A stretch of DNA of 64,000 nt from an uncultured Collinsella sp. (GCA_900556415.1 USOU01000001.1:114558-178557); one strand, 5' to 3'. Shown: positions 1 to 9,064, counted from the stretch's first letter. Made by a program: numbers and translations. The notes: a model not told the origin generated them from the sequence alone.

Positions 1-652
1 CGCGGGCGGGGACACCGGCCACGACGGCTCCGGCAGGGACGTCCTCGACGCACACGGCACCGGCAGCCACGACGGCGCCCTTGCCCACGCGCACGCCCTC
101 CAGGACCACGGCGTTGGCGCCAATCATGACATCATCCTCGATGATGACGGGCGTGGCGCTCGCGGGCTCCACGACGCCCGCCAACACGGTGCCGGCGCCG
201 ATGTGGCAGTTCTTGCCCACGGTTGCGCGGCCGCCCAGGACGGCGCCCATATCAATCATAGAGCCCTCGCCGATAACGGAGCCGATGTTGATGATGGCGC
301 CCATCATGATGACGGCGCGGTTGCCGATCTCGACGCGGTCGCGGATAATCGCGCCCGGCTCGATGCGGGCGTTGATGCCCTTAAGGTCGAGCATGGGCAC
401 GGCGGAGTTGCGGCAATCGTTTTCAACGTCGTAGTAATCGATGGAATTGGCATTGGCGTCCAGGATGGCCTTCAGCTCATCCCAGTCACCAAAGACGGTC
501 TTGCCACGACGACCGCCGTAGACGTGTGCATTGCCCCACTGGACCTTCATGCCCGGCTTCTCGCGCACGTACAGCTTGACGGGCGTCTTTTTGGGCGCGG
601 TGGCGATGTAGTTGATAATCTCCTGTGCATCCATCTCGGCTGCGTTGCTCAT
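1..652 (-). CDS. dapH: Tetrahydrodipicolinate N-acetyltransferase, C-terminus cut by window edge
   Basis: Transfers an acetyl group from acetyl-CoA to tetrahydrodipicolinate in the acetylase branch of DAP/lysine synthesis (cytoplasm). The first 217 codons are present. The N-terminal part (about residues 1-90) is the DapH-specific region with the segment [18 protein letters not shown]. From about residue 95 the protein becomes a left-handed beta-helix of hexapeptide repeats ([19 protein letters not shown], then [18 protein letters not shown]), typical of trimeric acyltransferases. The ATG is preceded by AAGGAGA at good spacing. It is the last visible gene of the minus-strand operon lysA-dapA, dapB, dapH, about 40 nt behind dapB. 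The product is assigned as the acetylase rather than the succinylase type from the N-terminal segment; an M20 deacetylase lies divergently upstream of the operon. Confidence 0.9.
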   Translation of the reverse strand, partial: MSNAAEMDAQEIINYIATAPKKTPVKLYVREKPGMKVQWGNAHVYGGRRGKTVFGDWDELKAILDANANSIDYYDVENDCRNSAVPMLDLKGINARIEPGAIIRDRVEIGNRAVIMMGAIINIGSVIGEGSMIDMGAVLGGRATVGKNCHIGAGTVLAGVVEPASATPVIIEDDVMIGANAVVLEGVRVGKGAVVAAGAVCVEDVPAGAVVAGVPAR

Positions 653-691
653 ATGCTGTCTCTCCTTTGAGGGGGTATGGTTGATAACTAG

Positions 692-1432
692 TTAGGCGAA
701 CATGACCTGGTCGAAGGTGTAGAAGCCGGGGTCGCGGGCGATGAGCTTTTGGGCTGCTGCCAAGGCGCCGTTGACGAAGATCTGACGGCTCGTGGCGCGG
801 TGGGTGAGCGTGACCTCCTCGTCCTGGCCAAAGAAACTCACCTCGTGCACGCCGGCGACGGTGCCGCCGCGCAGCGAGTGCATGCCGATCTCCTTGGGGT
901 CACGCGCGCCGCACATGCCCTCGCGGCCATAGACGGGGTGGTAGCCTGCCTGGGGTTCGGCTTCGACGATGGCGTCGAGCAGTAGCTTGGCAGTACCGCT
1001 CGGGGCGTCAACCTTTTGGTTGTGGTGCGTCTCGACGATTTCGCAGTCAAAGCCGGGCAGCTCGTGTGTGGCCTGTGCTACCAGATGACGCAGGGCTGCG
1101 ATACCGATGGAGTAATTGCCCGAGTGCATGACGCGGGCGTTCTGACCCAGCTCGCGCAGGCGGTCCATCTGATCGGGTGTGTAGCCCGTGGTGCCCGAGA
1201 CCAACGCGGCGCCCGTGCGTTCGACATAGGCGACGACGGCATCGAAGGTCACGACGTTCGAGAAGTCGATGATGACGTCGGCTGCCGGGGCGTTCTCGAG
1301 CTCGGACAAGTCGAAGCCGATCTGGGCGACGATATCAAAAACGAGCTGACCGGCGGCGTCGACAACGCCCTCGGCGGTGGTGCGGATGAGCGAGCCCATA
1401 CGGCCCGTTCCCATAATGACGGTCTTAATCAA
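692..1432 (-). CDS. dapB: 4-hydroxy-tetrahydrodipicolinate reductase
   Basis: Reduces hydroxy-tetrahydrodipicolinate to tetrahydrodipicolinate with NAD(P)H, the second committed step of DAP synthesis. The 246-aa protein is normal length. Residues 7-13 (MGTGRMG) form the nucleotide-binding loop, GTTGY near residue 100 is the conserved catalytic-domain entry, and ETHHNQKVDAPSGTA holds the catalytic His and Lys and the substrate loop of the family. The start is a TTG at 1430-1432 that overlaps the end of dapA by 8 nt (the dapA stop is TAA at 1425-1427), so translation is probably coupled. No better ATG precedes the GTGRMG motif. The gene is co-transcribed with lysA-dapA and dapH under the lysine riboswitch. 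Confidence 0.95.
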   Translation of the reverse strand: MIKTVIMGTGRMGSLIRTTAEGVVDAAGQLVFDIVAQIGFDLSELENAPAADVIIDFSNVVTFDAVVAYVERTGAALVSGTTGYTPDQMDRLRELGQNARVMHSGNYSIGIAALRHLVAQATHELPGFDCEIVETHHNQKVDAPSGTAKLLLDAIVEAEPQAGYHPVYGREGMCGARDPKEIGMHSLRGGTVAGVHEVSFFGQDEEVTLTHRATSRQIFVNGALAAAQKLIARDPGFYTFDQVMFA

Positions 1433-3734
1433 GCAGACCAGCTCCCTTCAGAGCATCGGTAAGTGCGGAGCGCGTGTCGTCTGCCATGGGGCATAGCGGC
1501 ATGCGGTAGTTGGCTTCGATCATACCCATCTGGGCGAGTGCTTCCTTGACGGGGATGGGGTTGACCTCGCTAAAGAGGGCATTGACGAGCGGCTGGCCGG
1601 CAATCTGGATATCGCGGGCGCGCTCCACGTCACCGTCCAGATAGGCGCGACACATGTCGTGCACGAGCTGCGGCTGAACGTCTGCCCACACGCTGATGGT
1701 GCCCGAGGCGCCCAGGCTCATGAGCGGCACGGTGAGGGCATCTTCACCCGAGTACATACGGAAGTCGTCGGACAGCAGGTGTGCGATCTTGGCCGCGTAG
1801 GCGACGTTGCCCGAGGCCTCCTTAATACCCATGATGTTGGGGTGCGCGGCCAAGCGCTCTACGTTGCGCTCGCTGATGCTGCAGCCGCAGCGGCCGGGGA
1901 TGTTGTAGAGGATGCAAGGGATGTCCACGGCATTGGCGACGGTCTTAAAGTGCTGGTAGATGCCCTCTTCATTTGACTTGTTGTAGTAGGGGGTAATGAG
2001 CAGCAGACCGTCGGCGCCCAGGCCTTGGTAAGTGAGCGACTTGGTGAGCATGGTTTGCGTGGAGTTGGAGCCCGAGCCGGCGATGACGGGGACGCGTCCT
2101 GCAACATGCTTGACCACGGCGGCGACAACGGAGTTGTCCTCGTCATCGGTCATCGTGGCGCTCTCGCCGGTGGTGCCCAGGGTGAGGATGGCGTCGGTGC
2201 CGTTTTGCAGGTGGAAATCGATAAGGCGCTCGAGCGCGTCAAAGTCGACGCTGCCGTCCTTTTTAAACGGCGTGACGAGGGCGACGATTGAGCCCTCGAG
2301 GTTGCGGATATCCATGTTCTTCTCCTTCGCTTCCGCGATCTGGATGCGCTTATTCCATTGGGCGGCGACGGCCAAGCGCTCGTCTTGGGCGCGACGGCGG
2401 GCACTTTCGGCGCGCGACTTGGCCAGCAGCTCTCGGCCGCTCGGCAGCACGTCGAGCGTGGCAAAGTAATCGCCCGGGCGCTCAGCACGGCGAATAAGGT
2501 CGGCCGAGCCATCGGGGCGCAGCAGCACCTCTGCGGAGCGCAGACGGCCGTTGTAGTTGTAGCCCATGGAGTAGCCATGCGCGCCGGTATCGTGGATCAC
2601 GAGCACATCACCCATGTCGATATGCGGTAACTCGCGATCGATGGCGAACTTGTCGTTGTTCTCGCACAGATTGCCCGTAATGTCGTAGGTGTTTGTGACA
2701 GGCGCCGCGGTCTTGTCGGCGCCACCCGGCTGACCCATCACCGTAATGTGGTGGTAGGCACCATACATGGCAGGGCGGATCAGATCGACGGCGCTTGCGT
2801 CGACACCGATATAGTCCTTGTAGATCTGCTTTTCGTGGATGGCCTTGGTGACCAGGCAGCCGTAGGGGCCCATCATAAAGCGGCCCATCTCGGTGCAGAT
2901 GGCCACATCGCCCATATCGGCGGGAACCAGGATCTCGTCGTAGGCCGCGTGCACCCCCTCGCCGATGACGTGAATGTCGTTGGCCTTCTGCTCGGGTAGA
3001 TAGGGGATGCCGACGCCGCCGGACAGATTGATGAAGGCGACATGTGCGCCGGTCTCGCGCTCCAGGCGCACGGCAAGCTCAAAGAGGATGCGCGCGAGCT
3101 TGGGGTAATAGTCGTTGGTGACGGTGTTGCTGGCAAGGAATGCGTGGATGCCAAAGTCCTCGGCACCCTTGGCCTTGAGCGTGCGGAAGGCCTCGAAGAG
3201 TTGCTCGGTGGTCATGCCGTATTTGGAGTCGCCGGGGTTATCCATGATGCCGTTGGAGAGCTGGAACAGGCCACCCGGATTAAAGCGGCAGCTGACCGTC
3301 TTGGGGATGGGCCCCGCAACGCGCTCAAAGAACTCGATGTGGCTGATGTCGTCAAAGTTGACGATGGTACCCAGCTTGTCGGCGAGCTCAAAATCCGCCG
3401 CCGGCGTGTCGTTGGACGAGAACATGATGTCGTGTCCGATGATGCCCAGCGAGCGGGCGATCATAAGCTCGGTATAGCTCGAGCAATCGCAACCGCAGCC
3501 GTATTCGTTAAGAATGGAGATGAGTGCCGGGTTGGGATTGGCCTTGACGGCAAAGTACTCCTTAAAGCCTGGGTTCCATGCAAAGGCGTCGCGCACCTCT
3601 TGCATGTTGCGGCGGATGCCCGCCTCGTCGTATAGATGAAATGGCGTGGGAAACTGCTCGACGATATGCTCGAGCGTCTCCTTGTCCACAAACGGCTGCT
3701 TGGCCGCATATGCCTCGTTGGGGGTCAATGCCAT
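1425..3734 (-). CDS. lysA-dapA: In-frame diaminopimelate decarboxylase / dihydrodipicolinate synthase ORF
   Basis: One 769-codon ORF contains two enzymes from opposite ends of lysine synthesis. Residues 1 to about 440 are a fold-III PLP decarboxylase: YFAVKANPNP with PLP lysine K64, the Gly-rich NLSGGVGIPY, CTEMGR, and the C-terminal HDTGAHGYSMGYNYNGR. Residues 474-769 are a complete DapA (EC 4.3.3.7): SIVALVTPF, LGTTGES, YNIPGR with the catalytic Tyr, and GIKEASGN with the Schiff-base Lys. Residues about 441-473 are an Arg/Ala/Glu-rich linker. Methionine 474 (ATG at 2313-2315) is preceded by AAGGAG at ideal distance, so a separate DapA may also be made by internal initiation. Thus it may be a true bifunctional protein, or two products from one frame. 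Start ATG at 3732-3734 sits just behind GAGG in the riboswitch expression platform. Confidence 0.9.
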   Translation of the reverse strand: MALTPNEAYAAKQPFVDKETLEHIVEQFPTPFHLYDEAGIRRNMQEVRDAFAWNPGFKEYFAVKANPNPALISILNEYGCGCDCSSYTELMIARSLGIIGHDIMFSSNDTPAADFELADKLGTIVNFDDISHIEFFERVAGPIPKTVSCRFNPGGLFQLSNGIMDNPGDSKYGMTTEQLFEAFRTLKAKGAEDFGIHAFLASNTVTNDYYPKLARILFELAVRLERETGAHVAFINLSGGVGIPYLPEQKANDIHVIGEGVHAAYDEILVPADMGDVAICTEMGRFMMGPYGCLVTKAIHEKQIYKDYIGVDASAVDLIRPAMYGAYHHITVMGQPGGADKTAAPVTNTYDITGNLCENNDKFAIDRELPHIDMGDVLVIHDTGAHGYSMGYNYNGRLRSAEVLLRPDGSADLIRRAERPGDYFATLDVLPSGRELLAKSRAESARRRAQDERLAVAAQWNKRIQIAEAKEKNMDIRNLEGSIVALVTPFKKDGSVDFDALERLIDFHLQNGTDAILTLGTTGESATMTDDEDNSVVAAVVKHVAGRVPVIAGSGSNSTQTMLTKSLTYQGLGADGLLLITPYYNKSNEEGIYQHFKTVANAVDIPCILYNIPGRCGCSISERNVERLAAHPNIMGIKEASGNVAYAAKIAHLLSDDFRMYSGEDALTVPLMSLGASGTISVWADVQPQLVHDMCRAYLDGDVERARDIQIAGQPLVNALFSEVNPIPVKEALAQMGMIEANYRMPLCPMADDTRSALTDALKGAGLLD

Positions 3735-3800
3735 GTCCCGTAAACCTCGCTATCCAGACGGCGCCATCTGCGCATCGAATCCGCATAGCGTGGACCCAAT

Positions 3801-3968
3801 GTCCGGATAGCGCTCCCGCATTGCTGCAGACAGTCCTGCGGGTGTTTCCCGCAGGCCCACCAGGTTGTTCGTGCCCGAAAAACCCAGTTCGGCGGGTTTC
3901 GCCTCCCCGCGGGGTCAAAGCCTGCCGGCTCGCCCGCGGCTCTTCGTGCCCGCGCCTCTATCAAGTGG
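3801..3968 (-). ncRNA. Lysine riboswitch (L box) in the lysA leader
   Basis: Read on the minus strand, this leader shows the conserved lysine-aptamer blocks in order: GATAGAGGCGCG (P1 5' strand and J1/2), AAGAG shortly after, a GGC stem, GGGGAGGCG followed by CCGCCGAA (the GGGGAGCGUCGCCGAAG block), TGGTGGGC, GGACTGT, and GGAGCGCTATC closing P1 against GATAG. The 3' part of P1 (CGCTATCCGGAC, 3801-3812) is complementary to GTCTGGATAGCG (3748-3759), which ends at the lysA Shine-Dalgarno; another segment at 3780-3789 can pair with the same stretch. These mutually exclusive helices look like a translational switch on lysA. Lysine-dependent repression is known for the class; the exact switching path here is inference. 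Confidence 0.85.
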
Positions 3969-3973
3969 TAACG

Positions 3974-4002
3974 ACCCTACCACGTTGCACTTTACCAAAC
4001 AA
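3974..4002 (-). promoter_or_regulatory. Possible promoter of the lysine operon
   Basis: On the minus strand TTGTTT and TAGGGT are separated by 17 bp and lie just upstream of the riboswitch. The -10 match is weak, so this is tentative. Confidence 0.35.
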
Positions 4003-4113
4003 GAGTATTCGTATATAACGTTTAAAAAATGCAGGGATATGCTAGAAACAAGGGCGTCACAATTCTGCATCACAATATTGTGCGAATGGATATGCCCCAT
4101 GAAAGGATCCTTT

Positions 4114-5301
4114 ATGACCGAGCTCCAAGAACTTCGTCGCTATCGTCGCGACCTGCATCGCATTCCGGAGCTCGATTTCGATCTTCCGCAAACCATAGCC
4201 TATATCGAGGGCGTGCTGGCACCGCTCGCTTGCGAGGTGACCCATCCCTGCCCCAGCTGTGTTTGTGCTTTCTTCGACGCTGGCACGGGCGCTGCGCATG
4301 CTACGGCGATTCGCGCCGATATGGACGCGCTGCCCATCGCGGAGGCGACGGGTGCGGCCTTTGCCTCGACGCATCCCGGAAAGATGCACGCTTGCGGACA
4401 CGATGGACACATGGCCATGGCACTTGCAGCGGCAACCTTTGTCGATCGCACGATTCGTGAGCAGCCGGGTGCTATCAAGCGCAACGTGCTCTTTGTGTTC
4501 CAGCCTGCTGAGGAGACGACCGGTGGCGCCAAGACAGTTTGTGAGAGCGGGGTGTTTGAGCGCTACGGGGTCGACCGCATTTTTGGCTTTCACGTGTGGC
4601 CCGATCTGCCTGCGAACACGTTGGCGAGTTGTTCCGGCCCGCTGCTGGCGCGCTCGAGCGAGACGCACGTGCATATTCACGGGACAAGCATCCATATCGC
4701 CAAGACTTACGGCGTTCCCGTGCACGAATCGCACGATGCGGCGCTGGCGGCTGCCAAGTTCTTGGTTGCCGAGCGTGAATTGATGGACGAGCTGGGTGCC
4801 GATGAACCCTGCATTGGTAAGTTCGGCCTGCTGCAGGCCGGTACCGTCTGCAATGCGGTGGCGGGGGAGGCCCATGTTGCCGGCAGTCTGCGTGTGTTTA
4901 CGGACGACATGTTTGACCGCGCGCGCGAGGGTGTGCGCCGTGTACTCGACGAGGCGTGCGCTGCAACGGGCTGCACGTACGATCTCGACTTTGCCGAGGG
5001 CTATCCGCCGGTCGACAACGACCCTGAGTTGTTTGCCCGGATCGCGCCTGCTCTGCCCGAGTTACAGCTCGTGGACGAGCCGCTGCTGATTGCCGAGGAT
5101 TTTGCCTTTTACCAGCGCCATCTGCCAGGCGTGTTTTTCCTGCTGGGCACGGGCGTTCCTGCCAGTCAGGATAATCCGCGCGACGCCGAGGGCTGCTCTG
5201 CCTATGCCACAAGTGCCCTGCATACTGATACCATGCTCTTTGACGAGGAAATCCTACTCAAGGGCCTCGATGTCTACAAACGATTGCTTAACTTGGAGTG
5301 A
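4114..5301 (+). CDS. M20 family amidohydrolase, probable N-acetyl-diaminopimelate deacetylase
   Basis: The 395-aa protein is a metal-dependent amidohydrolase of the HipO/DapL group. Metal-ligand motifs are visible: DMDALPI (about residue 71), MHACGHDGH (about residue 95), QPAEET with the catalytic Glu pair (about 138), and a late AEDFAFY with a downstream ALHTD. The start ATG at 4114 follows AAAGGATC at 7 nt; an upstream in-frame ATG at 4099 lacks a ribosome site. The gene is divergent from the DAP operon, which carries an acetylase-type dapH; removal of the acetyl group by DapL is the step otherwise missing. Substrate assignment therefore rests on context; hippurate-like or amino-acid amidohydrolase activity remains possible. 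It is followed immediately by a small membrane protein gene. Confidence 0.8.
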   Translation: MTELQELRRYRRDLHRIPELDFDLPQTIAYIEGVLAPLACEVTHPCPSCVCAFFDAGTGAAHATAIRADMDALPIAEATGAAFASTHPGKMHACGHDGHMAMALAAATFVDRTIREQPGAIKRNVLFVFQPAEETTGGAKTVCESGVFERYGVDRIFGFHVWPDLPANTLASCSGPLLARSSETHVHIHGTSIHIAKTYGVPVHESHDAALAAAKFLVAERELMDELGADEPCIGKFGLLQAGTVCNAVAGEAHVAGSLRVFTDDMFDRAREGVRRVLDEACAATGCTYDLDFAEGYPPVDNDPELFARIAPALPELQLVDEPLLIAEDFAFYQRHLPGVFFLLGTGVPASQDNPRDAEGCSAYATSALHTDTMLFDEEILLKGLDVYKRLLNLE

Positions 5302-5303
5302 CG

Positions 5304-5624
5304 ATGAAGCGCCGACAGACTGCCGTGTATAGTCCTGGTGGGTGCGGGTGCGGCTTGCTGCTGCTCCCGGTTATTGCTGTGAGCATTGGCGTTATGTTTG
5401 CGCTTGCCGGGTTGGCAGCAGCGGCACTCGTGTTGCTGATCGTGGCCATTGGCGTGACGATTTGGCTCTGCCGCAATCGCGAGCAACGCCATGCCTGCGG
5501 TAAAACCAATGTCGGCTGGGCCGTCTTCCTGATCATTGCGTACCCGCTGAGTGTCAGCTACCTGGTGTTCTTTGTCCTGTTGATGATCAGTACCTTTACC
5601 GGGGAATCCGTCACGGTGGGGTAG
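5304..5624 (+). CDS. Small hypothetical membrane protein
   Basis: A 106-aa protein with three hydrophobic stretches: about residues 15-35 and 36-54 after a Gly/Cys-rich turn (GGCGCG), and about 74-98. The cytoplasmic-looking loop between them carries RNREQRHACGKT. The ATG at 5304 follows GGAG and lies 2 nt behind the stop of the M20 gene, indicating co-translation. No family is recognised and no function can be assigned. Confidence 0.65.
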   Translation: MKRRQTAVYSPGGCGCGLLLLPVIAVSIGVMFALAGLAAAALVLLIVAIGVTIWLCRNREQRHACGKTNVGWAVFLIIAYPLSVSYLVFFVLLMISTFTGESVTVG

Positions 5625-5715
5625 GCTTCGACGAGTCTCTTGAAGATGGAACAAAAATGGAACCGGATGGGAAATACCCCCATCCGGCTCCATTGCTCAA
5701 TATTGGCATGCGCTT

Positions 5716-7035
5716 CTACTCGGCTGCCTCGCGGCGAGCGACCTCGTCGATCAAGATAGCATCGCCGTGCTTGGCGGCGGCAATGCTCGCGGCCATAAAC
5801 ATGCCCATTGCCGTGATGTAGGCGAAGAGCATCGACGGCACCAAGTCCATAACGATGCCGGAGAGAATCGGTGTCGCCACCTGAGCCGCCATACTCACGG
5901 TGTAGTAGTAACCAGAGTAGCGGCCTACGCTTTGGGAGCTGCAACACTCCAGAATCATCGTGTACACGCACAGGTCCACGCCGCCCAGTGCAACGCCCAT
6001 CAACAAAAAGACGCCGTACAGCACGGGCGAGAAACCGGGTGCCAGCCAAAGAAGCGCGGGGCATAAAACCATGATGACGGCGGTGCCCAGGGCGACCTTT
6101 TTACGGCCGATTTTGAGCGAGAGATTTGCCAAGGGTACGTAGCTTAGCAGCGCGCCTGCAATCGTCACGATATTGATGATGGCGTATGAACCGCCCTCCA
6201 TGCCGTAGAACATATCGGCATAACGGCTGATATTGGTGGTCATGGCGTTATAGCTCATGTAGTAGAAAAACGTTGCAGCAAGCAGCGTGATGATGGAGCG
6301 GCGTACGCCGGCGTCTGCAATGCGATCTTTACCGCCGGCCTCGGGAGAGTCATCTTTGTCAATCTGATCCTCGTCGATGCCCATGGACAGCGATTTCTCG
6401 CGCATCTTTTTGACAAGAGCGGGCTCACGGACAAAGATGCCGTAGACAACGGCCGAGACGAGAATAAAGGCGGCCTGCAAGATAAAGAGCGGAAGGTAAT
6501 CGGGTTTGTCGGCCTTGGGAACCATGACCGAGATGGCGACGAGCATAAGACCCGTCCCCGCATAGCCGACGATCTTTTCGATCGAGTCCGCCTTGGTTCG
6601 AAGTGGGCGAGGCGTAATATCGGCCACGATGGCAACCGTCATGGTGCGATAGGCGCATATTGCCAATAGCGTGAGGATAATCGCGCCGATGAGCAGAGGT
6701 AGGCTGCCCATGTTGTTGGCGATCGCGATGAGCGGGACGGAGAGCATTGCCACCGCGGAGCCGCCCAAGATAAAGGGCGTTCGGCGCCCGAGTTTGCTTG
6801 CGCAACGGTCCGAGAGGATGCCAAAAAGCGGAAGCAGGAACAGGCCAAAGACATTATCGATAGCCATGATCGCGCCGGTGAGCGAGTTGGATAGGCCAAA
6901 GGTTCCCGTGAGCATCTTAGGAACGATGCCGTCGTAGACCTGCCAAAAGCTGATCATGCCCATAAAGGGTAGGGAGGCGAGGGCGACGGCCTTGGTGTCG
7001 AGCCGGGCCGCCCGCTTAAGATTTGGTTGGGTCAT
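5716..7035 (-). CDS. MFS transporter, glycoside/sugar-type (SLC45-like)
   Basis: A 439-aa polytopic membrane protein with about 12 hydrophobic segments. The loop DRCASKLGRRTPFI after the second helix is the MFS/GPH A-motif, and SLKIGRKKVALG repeats it in the second half, as expected of a two-fold internal repeat. A long acidic/basic cytoplasmic loop (about residues 205-245, EDQIDKDDSPEAGG) divides the halves. The sequence resembles sugar:cation carriers of the sucrose/maltose SLC45 type, but the substrate is not evident. The start ATG follows AGGAGAACC. It lies downstream of an M20 dipeptidase gene on the same strand, separated by a hairpin, so it may instead take up peptide- or drug-like compounds. 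Confidence 0.8.
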   Translation of the reverse strand: MTQPNLKRAARLDTKAVALASLPFMGMISFWQVYDGIVPKMLTGTFGLSNSLTGAIMAIDNVFGLFLLPLFGILSDRCASKLGRRTPFILGGSAVAMLSVPLIAIANNMGSLPLLIGAIILTLLAICAYRTMTVAIVADITPRPLRTKADSIEKIVGYAGTGLMLVAISVMVPKADKPDYLPLFILQAAFILVSAVVYGIFVREPALVKKMREKSLSMGIDEDQIDKDDSPEAGGKDRIADAGVRRSIITLLAATFFYYMSYNAMTTNISRYADMFYGMEGGSYAIINIVTIAGALLSYVPLANLSLKIGRKKVALGTAVIMVLCPALLWLAPGFSPVLYGVFLLMGVALGGVDLCVYTMILECCSSQSVGRYSGYYYTVSMAAQVATPILSGIVMDLVPSMLFAYITAMGMFMAASIAAAKHGDAILIDEVARREAAE

Positions 7036-7054
7036 GCTGGTTCTCCTGGTCGGT

Positions 7055-7086
7055 AAAAGCGGGGAGGGGCGCTATCGGCCCTCCCG
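7055..7086 (-). terminator. Hairpin between M20 peptidase and MFS gene
   Basis: GGGAGGGCCG and CGCCCCTCCC pair around a short loop on the minus strand and are followed by GCTTTT. It could terminate or attenuate transcription from the peptidase gene into the transporter gene. Confidence 0.5.
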
Positions 7087-7088
7087 TC

Positions 7089-8510
7089 CTACAGTTGTTC
7101 AAGGTTGGCGAGAAACGCCACATAGAATTCGATGCCACGCTTGTAGACGTCGACGCCGATGCGTTCGTTGGCGGCATGGATGAGCTTGCGCGCCTCGCCC
7201 GAGTAGATAAAGCCGCAGAAGCGGTAGACGCGATCGCAGATCTCGTTGAACTCGCGCGAGTCGGTGCAGGAGTTCTGCACGTAGGGTGCAAAGCCGGCCT
7301 CGGGATAGACGCCCGACACGCAGCGATGGATGTAGTTGAAGGCGGCATCGTCTTCGTAAGGCGAGATGGGCGCGGGCTCGGTGTAGGGAATCGCCTCGTT
7401 GATTTCGACGGTGACATGTTCGGGGCTTATGCCCGAGGCGCGGCACTGCTGGGCGGCGAGCTTGCGGACGCGCTCGACGGCATCGGCGATAGTCTCGAAC
7501 GGAGCGATGCGCACGTTGAAGTTAGCGCGAGCAACTGGTGGCAGTACATTGTGCGCGTTGGAGCCTTCGAGCTGCGTGAGCGCATAGGTTGTGCGCAGCA
7601 TGGCCGAGGTCTCGGGGCTGGCGGCCATGATCTTGGTGACCGCGGGGCGCGTGAGCCACAGGTTGCCAAAGATTGCCTGATACGTCGCGCTGCTACGGGC
7701 GCCCAGTTCGGTCAGTGTGGCCTCGACGGCGGGCGTGAGCTGCGGCTTGCCGGGGTTGGCCGAGATGGTCTCGCATACACGGCAGAGAAGACGGCAGGCA
7801 TCGTTTGCCGCAGGCGTAGAGGCGTGGCCGCCGTCGGCGCGCGCCGTAACGGTAAGGTCGACGTGGCCCTTCTCGGATACGCCTACCATGGCAACGGGTT
7901 CGGTGACGCCGAGCGGCGCGTCGGTTGCCACGGCGCCACCCTCATCGAGCACCATATAGGGATGGATGTTGTGCTCGCGAAGCCACTGCACTGCATGGGT
8001 TGCAGTAGGCGCGGCGATTTCTTCGCCATCGCTCGAGAAGAACCAGACATCGCGCGGTGGAACGAAGCCCTGATCGATGAGGTGCTCGGCGGCCTCGAGG
8101 AAAGCAGAGACGATGCACTTGGTGTCGAGTGAGCCGCGGGCCCAGATTTCGCCGTCGATGATCTCGGCTCCAAAGGGATCATGCTTCCAGTCTTGCCCCT
8201 CGACGGGCACGACGTCCTGATGCGCCATCATGACGATGGGGTCCAAGGCGGAATCGGCACCAGGCCAACGCAGGAGCATGCCAAACTCGTCGACGCGTGT
8301 AAGCTCGGCGACTTTAAAGAAATGCGGATAAAGTCGCCGAAGCGTGGGAATCCACTGGTTGAAGGGCTCATCGTCGCGCTCGGCGATGTTCTCACGCGAA
8401 ACGGTGGGGATGCGCAGCAATTCGCAAAAGCGCTCGACGGCTGCCTCGTCTGCCTTGTAGGTGCCTGCATCAAGAGGCGCGCCCTGTGCGACCGATACCG
8501 ATGCTCCCAT
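7089..8510 (-). CDS. M20 family dipeptidase/carboxypeptidase
   Basis: A 473-aa zinc peptidase of the M20A type. MMAHQDVVP (about residue 93) carries the first zinc ligand, ARGSLDTKC (about 128) the bridging Asp, FFSSDGEEI (about 157) the catalytic Glu and zinc Glu, and VLDEGGAV (about 188) the next ligand; a GGHAST motif (about 228) begins the dimerisation domain and RKLIHAANERI near the C-terminus supplies the last His ligand. Length and motif spacing fit peptidases of the PM20D1/carboxypeptidase S group. There is no signal peptide, so it acts in the cytoplasm, probably on imported dipeptides. The ATG follows AAAGGAGTCCC. Specificity cannot be read from the sequence. Confidence 0.88.
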   Translation of the reverse strand: MGASVSVAQGAPLDAGTYKADEAAVERFCELLRIPTVSRENIAERDDEPFNQWIPTLRRLYPHFFKVAELTRVDEFGMLLRWPGADSALDPIVMMAHQDVVPVEGQDWKHDPFGAEIIDGEIWARGSLDTKCIVSAFLEAAEHLIDQGFVPPRDVWFFSSDGEEIAAPTATHAVQWLREHNIHPYMVLDEGGAVATDAPLGVTEPVAMVGVSEKGHVDLTVTARADGGHASTPAANDACRLLCRVCETISANPGKPQLTPAVEATLTELGARSSATYQAIFGNLWLTRPAVTKIMAASPETSAMLRTTYALTQLEGSNAHNVLPPVARANFNVRIAPFETIADAVERVRKLAAQQCRASGISPEHVTVEINEAIPYTEPAPISPYEDDAAFNYIHRCVSGVYPEAGFAPYVQNSCTDSREFNEICDRVYRFCGFIYSGEARKLIHAANERIGVDVYKRGIEFYVAFLANLEQL

Positions 8511-8620
8511 GGTGGGACTCCTTTCGTGTTGTATATCGAATACGTCAAGATTATCGCCCGCACCGCGCGTGGGAAACGGCGAAACACGTTGTTCATCTGC
8601 GGGCGGCGGGTCGGATAGCC

Positions 8621-9064
8621 TTAGCCGACGATGACCGTGCCGTCTTCGGCCACGGTGATGGCGTCGCCCGTCGACACGGCATCGAGAAACTCATCGCCTA
8701 GGTTGTCAATGGTGGGCATGGGGGTGTCGGTCCACACACCCGAGAGGATCGCGCCAGCGGCGGCAAGGCTGTCAATGGGTTTGGAAAACAGCAGGCATGC
8801 GGGTTGGCGGCCCATTTTGGTGGCGCAGAAGAGCACCATGCCACCTGTGGTGGAGCCGATAGTCTGCGGTAGGCACAGGGCACATCCTGCCAAAGGTTTG
8901 CCGTACAAGTCGGGATTGTTTTGGTCGGAACATGTGGCCTTTTTGTCGCCAAACATCAGTGCCTTCTGAAACGATGCGAGTGTGTTGAGCCCTCCGTGAG
9001 AGACAAGTGCCTTGGCGTGGGCAGTTCCGGGGACAACGACGCGGCCGTGAAAGATTTTTTTCAT
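8621..9064 (-). CDS. Aconitase X swivel-domain (small) subunit, DUF126
   Basis: A 147-aa protein with the DUF126 signature: GRVVVPGTAHAKALVS near the N-terminus (the substrate-contacting Gly/Ser loop), then QTIGSTTGGMVLF and KPIDSLAAAGAI. It forms the mobile lid of a two-subunit aconitase-X dehydratase with the gene immediately upstream (14-nt gap). The ATG at 9062-9064 opens MKKIFHG; the same frame stays open far upstream, but that extension overlaps the large-subunit gene and has no homology, so it was not used. Archaeal relatives dehydrate mevalonate 5-phosphate and bacterial ones cis-3-hydroxyproline; which applies here is unknown. Confidence 0.88.
   Translation of the reverse strand: MKKIFHGRVVVPGTAHAKALVSHGGLNTLASFQKALMFGDKKATCSDQNNPDLYGKPLAGCALCLPQTIGSTTGGMVLFCATKMGRQPACLLFSKPIDSLAAAGAILSGVWTDTPMPTIDNLGDEFLDAVSTGDAITVAEDGTVIVG

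Noticed and set aside
3562..3964. Short frames over the lysA leader
   Set aside because: They run across the lysine aptamer and are explained by RNA structure constraints.
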